41,856 bases of DNA from Sphingobium ummariense RL-3 (lineage in GTDB: Bacteria > Pseudomonadota > Alphaproteobacteria > Sphingomonadales > Sphingomonadaceae): positions 1 to 41,856 of the forward strand of contig NZ_AUWY01000106.1 in assembly GCF_000447205.1 (NCBI RefSeq). Direction: 5' to 3'. The first letter of the stretch is position 1. Each line of letters starts with the position of its first letter. The position numbers and the translations under genes were made by a program. Shown here in pieces: positions 25,463-33,466 of the stretch. The notes under the pieces were generated by a model. It was given only the letters and a program-made list of their open reading frames with translations. It was not told the DNA's origin and did no database searches.

Positions 25463-25696
25463 ATGAACGTCGTGCTTGTCATCGCCCTGATCCTGGCCAT
25501 GGGCGCCACCCTGTTCGCGCTGATCCGCGGCATCGTCATCTTCCTCAAGACGACGAAGGAGGAACTGAACTCGCCCGAGGGCGGTCCCAGCCAGTCTAGC
25601 CTGAAACAGAACAAGGCGATGATGAACCGCGTGCTGTTCCAGGCGGTGGCGATCATCATCGTCGCCCTGTTACTGCTGATGAAGGGCAACGGCTAG
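25463..25696 (+). CDS. HIG1-like twin-transmembrane small protein
   Basis: A 77-residue membrane protein: helix 1 at about 3-28 (VVLVIALILAMGATLFALIR), a polar loop with SPEGGPSQSSLKQNKAMMNRVL, and helix 2 at about 56-73. The loop form KQNKAMMNRVLFQ is that of bacterial HIG1-domain (hypoxia-induced gene 1) proteins, which in mitochondria bind cytochrome bc1/cytochrome oxidase supercomplexes. It starts 9 bases after gluQ and ends 6 bases before the adenosyltransferase, so it is in one operon with them. Role in respiration is inferred from the family. Confidence 0.82.
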   Translation: MNVVLVIALILAMGATLFALIRGIVIFLKTTKEELNSPEGGPSQSSLKQNKAMMNRVLFQAVAIIIVALLLLMKGNG

Positions 25697-25702
25697 ACCG
25701 CC

Positions 25703-26272
25703 GTGGTCAAGCTCAACAGGATCTACACCCGCACCGGCGACGGCGGCACAACCGGCCTGGTCGACGGGTCGCGCCTGCCCAAGCATGCGCCGCGCATGCA
25801 GGCGGTAGGCGACGTGGATGAAGCGAACAGCGCGATCGGCCTCGCCATCGTGGCGATCGGCGACGCAGTCGAGGCCGGATGGCTGACTATGATCCAGAAC
25901 GACCTGTTCGACCTGGGCGCTGATCTGGCGACGCCGCTGCCCGAGGAGGCGGACGAGCCCTGGGCGTTGCGCATCGTTGCAAGTCAGGTCGCCCGGCTGG
26001 AGGCGCAGATCGATGCCATGAACGCGGAACTGGCCCCGCTCGACAGCTTCGTCCTGCCAGGGGGCGGCTCGGCCGCTGCCGCGGTCCACCTCGCACGCGC
26101 GGTGGTGCGCCGGGCGGAACGCAGCGCGACCTCCGCCGCGGCGGAGGTCGCGCTGAACCCGCAAGCGCTCGCCTATCTCAACCGCCTGTCGGACCTGCTG
26201 TTCGTGCTCGCCCGGCGGTTGAACGGCAATGGCGTGCGCGACGTCAAATGGGTGCCCGGCGCTTCGCGCTGA
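25703..26272 (+). CDS. PduO-type cob(I)alamin adenosyltransferase
   Basis: A 189-residue enzyme that transfers the adenosyl group of ATP to cob(I)alamin to make coenzyme B12. The N-terminal ATP loop IYTRTGDGGTTGLVDGSR (7-24), AVGDVDEANSAIGLA (34-48) and the C-terminal LPGGGSAAAAVHLARAVVRRAERSA helix (shown in parts: GGGSAAAAVHLARA, VRRAERS) are typical of the PduO/MMAB trimer family. LNRLSDLLFVLAR closes it. The start is the GTG at 25703, six bases after the HIG1-like stop; an unusual start with a weak ribosome site that implies coupling. B12-dependent partner genes are not in this window. Confidence 0.93.
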   Translation: MVKLNRIYTRTGDGGTTGLVDGSRLPKHAPRMQAVGDVDEANSAIGLAIVAIGDAVEAGWLTMIQNDLFDLGADLATPLPEEADEPWALRIVASQVARLEAQIDAMNAELAPLDSFVLPGGGSAAAAVHLARAVVRRAERSATSAAAEVALNPQALAYLNRLSDLLFVLARRLNGNGVRDVKWVPGASR

Positions 26273-26403
26273 GCGCGCCGGGACTCGGTTCGACTCAGGA
26301 CGGGCACGGCTGATCCGACCGTCCGGTTTTAACCCTGTTTCTTCAGCATGCCTTTACCCCACCCTTTGACCCTGCCACTTCTCCAACGACAGGTTCGCCG
26401 GGC

Positions 26404-27267
26404 ATGCGCTTCTATCTCGCCACCTCCTTTCTCTTCCCGCGATCCTTGCGGATGCGCCTGTTCGCCCTGTGCTTCGTCGCCACCCATCTGCCGCTGCTCG
26501 GCTATATCGGCTGGGGCGCGGCGACGGGGCGGATCGCACTGGCGGAGCTCGCATTACTGGTCGCGGCGACGGTCGCCGGCACGGCCCTTGCGCTGATCGG
26601 CATCGGCGCGCTGCTCGACCCGATCCACCGGCTCGCCGACGCGCTGAACAGCAAGGATGCGGAGACGCCCGTGCTGCCCGAGGTCGGGGACGTGATCCGC
26701 ACCCTCTATGCCGGCGTGCAGCGAACCGCCGATGCAACGCGCGAGCGAATCGAGAATCTCCAGACCGCCGCGCATGAGGATTCGCTGACCGGGATCGCCA
26801 ACCGGCGCGGCTTCCTGGCGCAGCTCGAAGCGCTGCCGGCTGATGGGCGAAAGGGATCGGTCGCGATCATCGACATCGACTATTTCAAACAGGTCAACGA
26901 CCAGCTCGGTCATGACGAAGGGGACCGCCTGCTGCGCGCCTTCGCGGGCAGGCTCGCGAGCCAGGTTCGGCGCGCCGACATTGTCGCGCGCTGGGGAGGG
27001 GAGGAGTTCGCCCTCTTCTTCCAAGACTGCATGGAGGACGAGGCCTGCTGGTCGCTGGCCCGCATCGCGGAGCGGATGCGGATCGATCCGCTGGGCGAAG
27101 TGAACGGCCGTGCGATCAGCTTTTCCGCCGGGGTGGCGCGCTGGGCCTTCGATCCGCTGGAGCGGGCGCTGGAACGCGCCGACGACGCCCTGTACGAAGC
27201 CAAGCAGGCGGGCCGCGACCAGGTGCGCAGGGCCGGACGAGCGCTGCTGGAGGAGCGCTGCCCCTAG
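26404..27267 (+). CDS. Membrane-bound diguanylate cyclase (GGDEF)
   Basis: A 287-residue enzyme making cyclic di-GMP from two GTP. Two N-terminal membrane helices (about 18-38 and 45-70) are followed by a HAMP-like segment (LLDPIHRLADALN) and a GGDEF domain from residue 124 (HEDSLTGIANRRGF). The signature is GGEEF (198-202), active. The inhibitory RxxD site (Arg189, Asp192) lies exactly five residues upstream, so product inhibition is expected. IDIDYFKQVNDQLGHDEGD is standard. The periplasmic loop between helices is very short, so sensing would be within the membrane. The start follows AGGTTCGCCGGGC weakly. It precedes egtB by 73 bases. Confidence 0.93.
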   Translation: MRFYLATSFLFPRSLRMRLFALCFVATHLPLLGYIGWGAATGRIALAELALLVAATVAGTALALIGIGALLDPIHRLADALNSKDAETPVLPEVGDVIRTLYAGVQRTADATRERIENLQTAAHEDSLTGIANRRGFLAQLEALPADGRKGSVAIIDIDYFKQVNDQLGHDEGDRLLRAFAGRLASQVRRADIVARWGGEEFALFFQDCMEDEACWSLARIAERMRIDPLGEVNGRAISFSAGVARWAFDPLERALERADDALYEAKQAGRDQVRRAGRALLEERCP

Positions 27268-27274
27268 GAGGCAG

Positions 27275-27299
27275 GGAACCTTCCTATCCTCCGCGCGCT
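27275..27299 (+). promoter_or_regulatory. Stress-type promoter candidate for egtB-egtD
   Basis: GGAAC (27275-27279), N16, CGCT (27296-27299), one base from the EcfG -10 CGTT, located 42 bases before the proposed TTG start. The same geometry stands before the alginate-lyase-like gene. Motif near-match only. Confidence 0.3.
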
Positions 27300-27340
27300 T
27301 ATTATATGAGAGCGGAGCAAACCTATCGGAAGGGGAGGCC

Positions 27341-28609
27341 TTGCCGCGCAGCTGGACTCATGGGCGGGAGGATGATCTGGCGGAGCGTTTCCGCGAGGTC
27401 CGTGCCCTTACCGACGCCCTCGCCGCTCCCCTGTCCGACGCGGACGCCACCGTGCAGTCCATGCCGGACGCCTCCCCGGCCAAATGGCACCTCGCGCATG
27501 TAAGCTGGTTCTTCGAAACCTTCGTGCTGCGCGATCACGTTCCGGGCTATCGCCCGTTCGACCCGCACTTCGCCTATCTTTTCAACAGCTATTACGAGGC
27601 TGAGGGGCCGCGCCATGCACGCCCGCTGCGCGGTATGCTGACGCGCCCGACGCTGGCGGAGGTGTGCGCCTATCGCCGGCATGTCGACGAAGCCCTGATG
27701 GCGGCGATGGGAGCCCTGCCGGATGAGGCGCGCATGCTCGTGACCTTGGGGCTACATCATGAGCAACAACATCAGGAGCTGCTGCTGACTGACATCCAGC
27801 ACCTGCTGTCGCTCAACCCCCTCGAACCCGCCTTGTTCGACGCGCCCAGCGCACTGCCCGCCCCGGTGCCGGAAACGCTCCACTGGATCGAGGGACGCGA
27901 AGGACTGGTCGAGATCGGCGACGACGGCCGCAGCGGTTTCGCCTTCGATTGCGAGGGGCCACGGCATCGGACTGTGCTGCACCCCCATGCGCTCGCCCAC
28001 CGTGCCGTCACCAATGGCGAATGGGCCGGCTTCATCGAGGATGGCGGCTATCGCACGCCGGCCCTGTGGCTGGACGAAGGCTGGGCCTGGGTACGGGCGC
28101 ACGATGTGGAGGCTCCGCTCTACTGGAAGCGGACGGAGCGGGGATGGACCCGCTTCGCCCTGGACGGGCGGCGTCCGGTCAATCCCGCCGCACCGGTCAC
28201 TCATATCAGCTTCTACGAAGCGGATGCCTACGCCCGCTGGGCTGGCGGGCGACTGCCGACCGAGGCGGAATGGGAAAGCGCAGCGCAGAATGTCTCGCCT
28301 GTCGGCGGCACGCAGCTCGACGGTGCCTATTGTCCCCGCCCCCGCGCCGCAGAGGGCACCCCCGCCCTGACGCAGATGTTCGGCGACGTGTGGGAATGGA
28401 CCGGCAGCGCCTACCGTCCCCATCCCGGCTTCCGCCCGGCGGAGGGCGCCGTGGGCGAATATAATGGCAAGTTCATGTCCGGTCAGTTCGTGCTGAAGGG
28501 CGGCAGTTGCGCCACGCCGCGCGGTCATGTGCGGGCGAGCTACCGCAACTTCTTCCATCCCCATCAACGCTGGCAGTTCACCGGGCTGCGGCTGGCGAAG
28601 GACCTGTGA
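27341..28609 (+). CDS. egtB: Ergothioneine biosynthesis protein EgtB
   Basis: A 422-residue non-haem iron sulfoxide synthase joining hercynine with a thiol donor. The N-terminal DinB-like domain gives the iron ligands His53 (KWHLAHVSWFFE) and His140/His144 (HHEQQHQELL); the C-terminal formylglycine-enzyme-like domain has GGRLPTEAEWE, MFGDVWEWTGSAY and LKGGSCATPRGH. The start is unusual: no ATG lies upstream of the essential N terminus in this frame, and the TTG at 27341, behind GGAAGGGGAGG, gives the normal family start. The longer open frame overlaps the GGDEF gene and is not coding. One base separates it from egtD. Confidence 0.9.
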   Translation: MPRSWTHGREDDLAERFREVRALTDALAAPLSDADATVQSMPDASPAKWHLAHVSWFFETFVLRDHVPGYRPFDPHFAYLFNSYYEAEGPRHARPLRGMLTRPTLAEVCAYRRHVDEALMAAMGALPDEARMLVTLGLHHEQQHQELLLTDIQHLLSLNPLEPALFDAPSALPAPVPETLHWIEGREGLVEIGDDGRSGFAFDCEGPRHRTVLHPHALAHRAVTNGEWAGFIEDGGYRTPALWLDEGWAWVRAHDVEAPLYWKRTERGWTRFALDGRRPVNPAAPVTHISFYEADAYARWAGGRLPTEAEWESAAQNVSPVGGTQLDGAYCPRPRAAEGTPALTQMFGDVWEWTGSAYRPHPGFRPAEGAVGEYNGKFMSGQFVLKGGSCATPRGHVRASYRNFFHPHQRWQFTGLRLAKDL

Positions 28610-28610
28610 C

Positions 28611-29582
28611 ATGCTGCTGATCGATCGCGAGTCCCCGCAGGCCGCCGAAACGGCTCATGTTGCCGACCCCGCCTTCCGCCGCGACATCATCGAAGGCCTT
28701 TCGCGCCCGGTGAAGGCGACGCCGCCGGTCTGGCTCTATGACCAGCGCGGGTCGGAACTATTCGAGGCGATCACCCATCTGCCCGAATATTATCCGACCC
28801 GGATCGAGATCGCCCTGCTCAACCGTCATGGCGAGGATGTCGCCGCGCTGGCCGGGCCGGGTCGCGCGGTGGTGGAGTTCGGCGCTGGGAGCGCGCGCAA
28901 AACGCCGCCGCTGCTGCGCGCGATCGAGGCGGGCGCCTATGTGCCGATCGACATCAACGGCGCCTTCCTTCGCGAAAGCACTGCGGCTCTGGCCAGCGCT
29001 CTTCCCAGCCTGCCCGTGCTACCGGTAACCGGCGATTTCAACCGGCCGCTGCCGCTGCCCGGCGCGATCGAGGGCATGGCGCGGCTGGGCTTCTTCCCCG
29101 GATCGACCATCGGCAACCTGGAACCCTCCATGGCGGTCGATCTGCTGCGGTCGATGCGCGCGATGCTGGGCGACGAAGCGATGCTGCTGATCGGCATGGA
29201 CCGGATCAAGGACCGCGACCTGCTGATCGCCGCCTATGACGACGATGCGGGCGTGACAGCGGCGTTCAACCTCAACCTCCTGACCCGGATCAATCGGGAA
29301 CTTGGGGGCGACATCCCCGTCGACGCCTTCCGCCATCGCGCCCTATGGAACGACGACAAGGCCCGGATCGAAATGCATCTGGAAGCGACGCGGCCCCTGG
29401 ATTTCCACCTCGCGGGTGAATGCTTCCACATGGAGGAAGGCGAGACGATCCACAGCGAGAGCAGCCACAAATATGGCTCACGCGACGCCCGCCTGCTGTT
29501 GCGCGCGGGCGGCTGGGAACCGGTGCGCGAATGGACCGATGAGGAAGGGATGTTCTCGCTGCTGCTGGCCGAGGCGGACTGA
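28611..29582 (+). CDS. egtD: L-histidine N(alpha)-methyltransferase EgtD
   Basis: A 323-residue SAM-dependent enzyme that trimethylates histidine to hercynine, the first step of ergothioneine synthesis. YDQRGSELFEAITHLPEYYPTR (in parts: YDQRGSELFEAI, LPEYYPTR) is the N-terminal signature; VEFGAGSARKTPPLL is the SAM-binding loop, and GFFPGSTIGNLEP the histidine-site region. The C-terminal ETIHSESSHKYG block holds substrate contacts. Length matches the family. The ATG at 28611 comes one base after the egtB stop, so egtB-egtD is a two-gene operon using the cysteine-independent short pathway; the lyase EgtE is not in the window. Confidence 0.95.
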   Translation: MLLIDRESPQAAETAHVADPAFRRDIIEGLSRPVKATPPVWLYDQRGSELFEAITHLPEYYPTRIEIALLNRHGEDVAALAGPGRAVVEFGAGSARKTPPLLRAIEAGAYVPIDINGAFLRESTAALASALPSLPVLPVTGDFNRPLPLPGAIEGMARLGFFPGSTIGNLEPSMAVDLLRSMRAMLGDEAMLLIGMDRIKDRDLLIAAYDDDAGVTAAFNLNLLTRINRELGGDIPVDAFRHRALWNDDKARIEMHLEATRPLDFHLAGECFHMEEGETIHSESSHKYGSRDARLLLRAGGWEPVREWTDEEGMFSLLLAEAD

Positions 29583-29600
29583 CCGCCGTCGGCCCTCAGT

Positions 29601-30656
29601 TCACTCCACCGCCACGGCTGTCCAGGTGGTGATCCAGTGCCAGGCGCCGCGACATTCGCCCATCGCCGCCTGCTCGATCAGGCGGAATCGGGTTCCGTCC
29701 CAGACATAGGCGGCGCTGGTGCCGCAGTCGCCGATGCCCCGGCCCTTGGCGAAGCTGTCGAGCCGCAGCGTGGCGGGCGTCCAGCCGGCATTGACCAGGT
29801 CGGGCCGCGCCTTGTCCTCTCCCCAGCCAGGCTGATAGTCGAAGGCGGCATAACGGAACGCCCGCCGTCCGATCGGCCCGGTGGCGATCACGGGGATCGA
29901 GGTCGCGTTGTAAGCCCCCGATCCGCACGGCACGAGGATCAGGGTTTCGGTCTTCGACAACCGATGCAGTTCCGGCGGCTCCGACGCGTCGCGCATCTCT
30001 TCGGCGCAGCCGGTGAACTTGCCGAGAGCGGTGAGCTCGTCGCGCCACAGCGCGCTCGGCGCTGGTCCTTCCGGCAATGGCGCGCGGCGGATGGCCGGGG
30101 TGGCCGGCGCAGCACGAACGGCCACCGGTCCCAGCGGGCCGGTGGCGATCAGCGCGGTGGACGTGCCCGCCCTGCCTTGTCGCGCGTCGATGTAGCGCAG
30201 CGCCGCCGCCGAACCGGACAGGGACGGGCGCGCCAGCACCTTGGCACCACTGCGGATCTCCATCACCGCGCCATGCGCCATGGCGATCGCCAGCGCCGAC
30301 GCCTGCGGCCCGCGCAGCACCGCCTCGCCATTGGTGGCGGTGACGCCCGCCACCTTATGCCCATCGATGAAGAAGCCGAGTTCGGACCGCCCCTTGGCGT
30401 CGCGGCTGATGCTCACTTCCGTGCCGGCGTCAGGACCTGCGTCGCGGCTGATGACGACGGTCGCGGGCGTTTCCGGCCATTCGCCCGTTTCGGGCTGGAG
30501 CGCGACGGCCTCGCAGTGGTTGCGGTTGTCGCAGCCGACCGTCCAGTCCTTGTAGGTTTCCAGCACGCCGGGCTTGGGCGCTTGCGCCGCAGCCGGTCCG
30601 AAAAAGGAGGTTAAGGCGCATAGCGCCGCCCCCGTCCAAAAATGTCTCGCCCCCAT
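29601..30656 (-). CDS. DUF1176 periplasmic protein
   Basis: A 351-residue exported protein with a signal peptide (1-24, ending AAA) and the DUF1176 layout: an N-terminal DWTVGCDNRNHCEAVAL block like invasion-associated protein IalB, a middle beta region, and a C-terminal TETLILVPCGSGAYNATSIP plus GDCGTSAAYVWDGTRFRL with paired cysteines. The conserved CDN...C and GDCG cysteines suggest two disulfides. The function is unknown. It converges on egtD with 18 bases between the stops, and lies downstream of nupC on the same strand, separated by 59 bases. Confidence 0.85.
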   Translation of the reverse strand: MGARHFWTGAALCALTSFFGPAAAQAPKPGVLETYKDWTVGCDNRNHCEAVALQPETGEWPETPATVVISRDAGPDAGTEVSISRDAKGRSELGFFIDGHKVAGVTATNGEAVLRGPQASALAIAMAHGAVMEIRSGAKVLARPSLSGSAAALRYIDARQGRAGTSTALIATGPLGPVAVRAAPATPAIRRAPLPEGPAPSALWRDELTALGKFTGCAEEMRDASEPPELHRLSKTETLILVPCGSGAYNATSIPVIATGPIGRRAFRYAAFDYQPGWGEDKARPDLVNAGWTPATLRLDSFAKGRGIGDCGTSAAYVWDGTRFRLIEQAAMGECRGAWHWITTWTAVAVE

Positions 30657-30702
30657 GCGTTAACCATAGCCGATCCGGAGGCGGAACGATAGAGTCCGCG
30701 TG

Positions 30703-30728
30703 CAGCCTGCCTGCTTTACTGCAGGCTG
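30703..30728 (-). terminator. Hairpin over the nupC stop codon
   Basis: CAGCCTGC (30703-30710) and GCAGGCTG (30721-30728) pair perfectly around a 10-base loop that contains the end of nupC. No uridine run follows, so it may be an attenuator or processing hairpin rather than a full terminator. Confidence 0.35.
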
Positions 30729-32032
30729 AGCATCAGGCCCGCCAGCGCTGCGCTCATCAGATTGGCGAGGCTGCCCGCCACCAGCGCCTTGAGGCCAAGG
30801 CGCGCGATCATCGGCCGCTGATTGGGGGCAAGGTTGCCGGTCACCGCCATCTGGATCGCGATCGAGCTGAAATTGGCGAAGCCGCACAGCGCGAAGGTGA
30901 CGATGGCGATGGTGGCGGGCGACAGCGTGCCCTGCACCTGGCCCAGGTTGATATAGGCGACGAACTCGTTCAGCACGACCTTCGTGCCGAACAGCCCGCC
31001 CGCCACCTGTGCCTCCTGCCAGGGGATATTGAGCAGGTACATGACCGGCGAGAAGACATAGCCGAGCAGCATCTGGAAGCTGAGGTCGGGATAGCCGAAC
31101 CACGCGCCGATCCCACCCAATATCCCGTTCGCCAACGCCACCAGCGCCACGAAGGCCAGCACCATCGCGCCAACGGCAACCGCCAGCTTGACGCCCGTCT
31201 GCGCGCCCTGCGCCGCGGCCATGATGAGGTTGGCGGGCTTCTCTTCGTCATGGGTGGCGACGGGCAAGGGCTCGCCGGGCACCGTCTCGGCATTGAGCGC
31301 CGCCAGGCCGGCGCCGCTGTGCCGCGCCTCGGGCAGGTGGATCTCGTCCTCCAGCGGCAATTCGGGCTCGCGCTCCGGCTCGTCGGGCATCATGATCTTG
31401 GCCATCAGCAGCCCGCCGGGCGCGGCCATGAAGCTCGCCGCCAGCAGATAGTCGATCTTGATGCCCATGGAGGCATAGGCGGCAAGGATGGTGCCGGCGA
31501 CGCCCGCCATGCCGCTCGTCATCACCGCGAAGAGCTGCGGCGGGGTGAGCCCGGCTAGATAGGGCCGGATGACCAGCGGGCTCTCGCTCTGCCCGACGAA
31601 GATGTTGGCTGCGGCGCAGAGGCTCTCGACCTTGGATACCCCCGTCACCTTCTCGATCGCCCCGCCGACCCAGCGGACGATCAGCTGCATCAGGCCAAGA
31701 TAGTAGAGGATCGACACCAGGCTGGCGAAGAAGATGATGACGGGCAGCGCTGCGATGGCGAAGCTCGCGCCGCCGACATCCGGCCGCGCCAGCGGACCGA
31801 AGATGAAATCGGTGCCCGCCTGCGCATAACCCAGCAGGTTCGCCACGCCCCTCGACATGCCGGCGATCACCTGCCGCCCGGCGGGAACATAGAGCACCAG
31901 CAGCGCGATCCCCGCCTGCAGCAGGAAAGCGGCGCCGACCACGCGGGGGCGAATGGCGCGTCGGTTGGAAGAAAGCGAGAAGGCGATGCCGAGGATCAGC
32001 AGGATGCCGGCGATGCCGATGAGAAGATGCAT
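30716..32032 (-). CDS. CNT-family concentrative nucleoside transporter
   Basis: A 438-residue inner-membrane symporter for nucleosides, NupC-like. About eight to ten hydrophobic helices; NIFVGQSESPLVIRPYL carries the CNT signature for nucleoside and cation binding, and VLNEFVAYINLG plus the FALCGFANFSSIAIQ helix-tip block close the second half. An insert with many glutamates (PDEPEREPELPLEDEIHLPE) sits in the mid-protein loop, longer than in E. coli NupC. The ATG at 32032 follows AAGGGC. The DUF1176 gene lies downstream. Substrate range (pyrimidine or general) cannot be read from sequence. Confidence 0.92.
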   Translation of the reverse strand: MHLLIGIAGILLILGIAFSLSSNRRAIRPRVVGAAFLLQAGIALLVLYVPAGRQVIAGMSRGVANLLGYAQAGTDFIFGPLARPDVGGASFAIAALPVIIFFASLVSILYYLGLMQLIVRWVGGAIEKVTGVSKVESLCAAANIFVGQSESPLVIRPYLAGLTPPQLFAVMTSGMAGVAGTILAAYASMGIKIDYLLAASFMAAPGGLLMAKIMMPDEPEREPELPLEDEIHLPEARHSGAGLAALNAETVPGEPLPVATHDEEKPANLIMAAAQGAQTGVKLAVAVGAMVLAFVALVALANGILGGIGAWFGYPDLSFQMLLGYVFSPVMYLLNIPWQEAQVAGGLFGTKVVLNEFVAYINLGQVQGTLSPATIAIVTFALCGFANFSSIAIQMAVTGNLAPNQRPMIARLGLKALVAGSLANLMSAALAGLMLSLQ

Positions 32033-32129
32033 TTAATGCCCTTGCGGCAGTGGAATTCGGCAGGACTATAGCGGCCCACCGCCGGGAGGCCAGTGGGCTT
32101 GACCGGGCATGCTGGTGAAGGCCTGCCCG

Positions 32130-32591
32130 TCAGCCGCCGAAGGCGAGCGAAAGCCAGGCGGCCATGGCGTCCATCGCGAACGAGGAGGGGCGCATGCGGC
32201 GGCGTCCACCGGCGGGCGATCCGGCATGTTCCATCAGAAGGCCGCGGCGTTCCATCGCCCCGACATGGCCGAGCAGCGTGTTCATCGATATCCGCAACGT
32301 CTCGCTCAGCTGGTCGAGCGTCATCTGCCGTCCCTGCAGCTCCGCCTGGAACAGGAGCAGCAATATGTCCCACGGCGGATCGGAAAAGAGGTTCTGGCCG
32401 AAGATCGTCCCGCGCAGCCGCCGCGCCTTGATGTAGCGCGTGAGCATCTCGGGCGGCTCGTCCGCGCCGTACAGCAGGGCAGGTTCGTCGGCGCGGGCAT
32501 GGAAAGTGCTGAGGCAGCGCTGCAACGCGACCACCAGGTCGATCGCCTCCTGGTTGGGCAGCGGACGATCAGGCGGGATAAGCGCGGTCAT
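32130..32591 (-). CDS. MarR-like winged-helix regulator
   Basis: A 153-residue protein with a predicted winged helix in its second half: QGRQMTLDQLSETLRISMNTLLGHVGAMERRGLLMEHAG (quoted in parts: MTLDQLSETLRIS, GHVGAMERRGLL) reads helix-turn-helix followed by a wing rich in arginine (GGRRRMRPSSFAMDAM). The N-terminal part is a helical dimerisation region. MarR/PadR-type fold inferred; target unknown. I start at the ATG at 32591; 32609 is an alternative. The coding sequence overlaps the end of the upstream membrane protein gene by 23 bases on the same strand, so the two are linked. Confidence 0.72.
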   Translation of the reverse strand: MTALIPPDRPLPNQEAIDLVVALQRCLSTFHARADEPALLYGADEPPEMLTRYIKARRLRGTIFGQNLFSDPPWDILLLLFQAELQGRQMTLDQLSETLRISMNTLLGHVGAMERRGLLMEHAGSPAGGRRRMRPSSFAMDAMAAWLSLAFGG

Positions 32592-32988
32592 GGCGCGATT
32601 TCCGATCAAGTTCGATGCCGATGATGGTGAAGAGCAGCAGCGGGATCACCCAGACCGTGCTCAGCGCTTCATAGATGCGGTCGGAGAAGGACTGGAGAAG
32701 CAGGGTAACGGCATGGGTGAGCACTGTCAGGAACTGGCTCGCGGCTGCCCAGATCGGCCAATAGCTGTTGCTGCGCAGCATCAGCCACACCAGGGCGCCG
32801 AACAGCAGGGTGTCGACGATCGCCAGCCAGAACTGCGTGCCGTGCCAGGACCCGAGCAGTTGCGCCGGCATCGTCAGCAGGACGCTCAGCAGAAAGATCA
32901 GGGCGAACCATCGCCCGTCCTTGCCGCCGAGCAGCGCAGCGAACCCGCAGGTGAAGAGGGTCAGGACCCAAAAGGGAGCCGCCAGCAT
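32569..32988 (-). CDS. Four-helix membrane protein of unknown function
   Basis: A 139-residue integral membrane protein with about four hydrophobic helices (4-20, 27-46, 51-71, 109-126). No recognised family. Conserved tryptophans are dense around GSWHGTQFW and SNSYWPIWAAASQ. It overlaps the following winged-helix gene by 23 bases, the classic layout of a membrane sensor with a cytoplasmic DNA-binding partner. The start ATG at 32986-32988 has a GGAAAATCGG leader. Confidence 0.72.
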   Translation of the reverse strand: MLAAPFWVLTLFTCGFAALLGGKDGRWFALIFLLSVLLTMPAQLLGSWHGTQFWLAIVDTLLFGALVWLMLRSNSYWPIWAAASQFLTVLTHAVTLLLQSFSDRIYEALSTVWVIPLLLFTIIGIELDRKSRHDRAYPA

Positions 32989-33052
32989 CCGATTTTCCGA
33001 ATGAGAGAGAGAGGGTTCATGCGTCCATTCGGATGCGGGCGGCTCCAGCTGG

Positions 33053-33400
33053 TCAGGCGACCAGGGCCAGGTGACGGGGGGAGTCGTCCCCGGCGGGAGC
33101 GTCCATACCGAGGGGGCAACCCACGGCTGTGACGTCGATGCGGCTATGTTCCAGGCAGCGGGTCAGCAGCGCGGTGGCGCGGACCATGTCGCTGCGGCCC
33201 TCGATGATCTTGCCTGCGCTTTCATGGATGCGCTGGATGATGCGCTGGCTCTCGCTCGCGGTCAGGCCCGAACCCTCCGCGGCGGCCAGGAAGGCGCTGG
33301 TGAGCTGCGCGGTATCGACCAGGGCATTGTCGAGCGCGGCAAAGGCGTGCCGGGTCTGATCGGCGACAGCCTGGGTCTTCACGGGATCGAGGTTGAGCAC
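33053..33400 (-). CDS. Small unknown protein
   Basis: A 115-residue soluble protein, mostly helical, starting at a GTG at 33400 seven bases after AAGGAG. Helices such as KTQAVADQTRHAFAALDNAL and SESQRIIQRIHESAGKII are amphipathic, and the C-terminal part is short and cysteine-containing (VGCPLGMDAP). No family recognised. It lies 66 bases downstream of the LuxR-type gene and on the same strand, so it may belong to its transcript. Confidence 0.55.
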   Translation of the reverse strand: MLNLDPVKTQAVADQTRHAFAALDNALVDTAQLTSAFLAAAEGSGLTASESQRIIQRIHESAGKIIEGRSDMVRATALLTRCLEHSRIDVTAVGCPLGMDAPAGDDSPRHLALVA

Positions 33401-33466
33401 AAGTCATCTCCTTCGCACGCGCCCCTGTCCGGACGGTGCGTTGTCAGCGTGGCGATTTCGGGAGGA

